Notes under the pieces: generated by a model
What the model was told of the DNA's origin: nothing
What the model saw: only the letters and a program-made list of their open reading frames with translations
The model's database searches: none
Part shown: piece after piece, positions 17,171 to 17,869 of the stretch
Layout: each line of letters starts with the position of its first letter
How positions within the stretch are numbered: the first letter of the stretch is position 1
DNA from: Vairimorpha apis BRL 01
Taxonomy: Eukaryota > Microsporidia > Nosematidae
NCBI GenBank assembly: GCA_000447185.1
Contig: KE646961.1
Span: 1-17,869 of the forward strand
Direction of reading: 5' to 3'
DNA: 17,869 bases
Position numbers and translations under genes: made by a program

Positions 17171-17269
17171 GAGAGATGTTATAATGTGTATGGATAAAGA
17201 AGTGTATGGATAGGAGAGATGTTATAATGTGTATAAGAAGAATGGATAGAGAGATGTTATAATGTGTAT
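17171..17269. repeat. 35-43-base repeat, 3 copies
   Basis: GAGAGATGTTATAATGTGTA recurs at 17171, 17214 and 17249, separated by GGATA/AAGAAG-type spacers. It is upstream of the - strand gene that starts at 17040. Confidence 0.75.
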
Positions 17270-17434
17270 GGATATAATGGTGTATAATATATTGTATAGT
17301 AGAATGTATATAAAATAGAGGAAAGGATAAAAGAAGTGTATAAAAGAATGTATATTAGAATTTAAATATATTTGTATATTAAATAAAGATTTATATTTGA
17401 TATATATGTATTTGTATATTAAATAAATATAAAC

Positions 17435-17482
17435 TAAATAAATAGTAAATTAAATAAATAGTAAATTAAATAAATAGTAGAT
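17435..17482. repeat. 16-base tandem repeat, 3 copies
   Basis: TAAATAAATAGTAAAT occurs at 17435, 17451 and 17467 (the last with one A to G change), with exact 16-base spacing. Confidence 0.8.
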
Positions 17483-17576
17483 TAAAGATATTATTTAATA
17501 TAAATAATATCTCTATTTAAAATATCATAAGCATTAAGTAATATTAAAATATAATTTTTTAATCTTCTATTTTGAC

Positions 17577-17623
17577 ACGCATAAAAATCATGCATAAATT
17601 CTGTTTGTATTTTAATGCATAAA
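17577..17623 (-). other. cluster of three TTTATGC motifs, opposite strand
   Basis: On the - strand TTTATGCGT (17577-17585), TTTATGCAT (17590-17598) and TTTATGCAT (17615-17623) lie within 47 bases, at a C-to-G switch without a gene. They mirror the cluster near 15.8 kb. Confidence 0.4.
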
Positions 17624-17660
17624 AATTAATTAAACATAAATAGATGGAGTGTATTTATGG

Positions 17661-17740
17661 AGTAGATGAAGAGTATTAAGTAGATGAAGGAATATGTATA
17701 GAGTAGATGAAGGAATATGTATAGAGTAGATGAAGAGAAT
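17661..17740. repeat. 23-base G-rich tandem repeat, about 2.6 copies
   Basis: AGTAGATGAAGGAATATGTA begins at 17679 and 17702, and a partial copy (AGTAGATGAAGAG) at 17725: exact 23-base spacing. A related partial copy lies at 17661. Confidence 0.75.
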
Positions 17741-17869
17741 ATTTTTATTATAATAATAGATATTATATAAATATTGTGTATACAATAATTTTATATATTA
17801 TAATTTAATATTGTCTATCATATTATTATTCTCATCTATATACATTTTATATTATCGCAATCCATCTTC

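Larger units (their letters stand above)
17041..17869. other. non-coding flank, G-rich minisatellites and AT arrays
   Basis: No gene is visible to the right edge. The interval 17101-17160 has 20 G and no C on the + strand. It contains the repeats at 17171-17269, a 16-base AT array at 17435-17482, a TTTATGC cluster at 17577-17623 and a 23-base G-rich array at 17661-17740. The last 60 bases turn C-rich, like the left flank of other genes here, so a further gene may begin just beyond the window. Confidence 0.6.

Noticed and set aside
1..17869. Plasmodium, Dictyostelium or a bacterium as the source of AT-rich, Asn-rich DNA
   Set aside because: VMA6, RRS1 and the DHHC gene are eukaryotic, single-exon and short, with CCCC blocks next to start codons and a ricin-B-like secreted protein. 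That set fits microsporidia best, though no rRNA is present to prove it.

Overview
The window looks like a stretch of a very AT-rich, compact-gene eukaryote, most likely a microsporidian of the Nosema/Vairimorpha kind. The reasons are: three recognisable eukaryotic genes (V-ATPase subunit d, ribosome-assembly factor Rrs1, a DHHC protein acyltransferase), none with a visible intron; proteins shorter than their yeast relatives; a CCCC block directly upstream of two start codons, a known microsporidian start-site signal; and a secreted protein with a ricin-B-like (beta-trefoil) N-terminal domain of a type common in these parasites. The genus is inference. Intergenic DNA is long (0.5 to 2 kb) and full of degenerate tandem repeats, unlike the smallest microsporidian genomes.

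Layout. 1-1195 (+): 3' part of an Asn/Lys-rich repeat protein whose reading frame is broken several times before a membrane-anchored C-terminus. 2350-4680 (+): a 776-residue secreted, repeat-rich, tail-anchored protein with two precise in-frame repeat arrays. 5409-5693 (-): a small single-pass membrane protein on a locally GC-rich patch. 6405-6824 (-): a small helical protein resembling the Utp12 domain of SSU-processome subunits. 8771-9922 (+): a secreted ricin-B-like protein with a repeat tail. 11149-11783 (+): a DHHC palmitoyltransferase split by a one-base frameshift in a T-run. 13178-13588 (-): RRS1. 14066-15130 (-): VMA6. 16543-17040 (-): an unrecognised Asn-rich protein. No rRNA, tRNA, transposase or CRISPR array could be supported.

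The recognised genes serve ordinary cell functions: ribosome assembly (Rrs1, possibly the Utp12-like protein), vacuolar acidification (Vma6) and protein lipidation (DHHC). The other group is three secreted or membrane proteins built on tandem repeats, plausibly surface or host-interface proteins. Two of these share one plan: repeats, then an acidic stretch, then C-terminal membrane segment(s).

The most unusual signal is compositional. Across 5.4-17.9 kb the + strand alternates between C-only and G-only stretches. The change from C to G falls inside gene bodies whatever their orientation, and the change back from G to C falls between genes. Two further C-to-G switch points, near 15.8 and 17.6 kb, have no gene, and each carries three copies of a TTTATGC motif.
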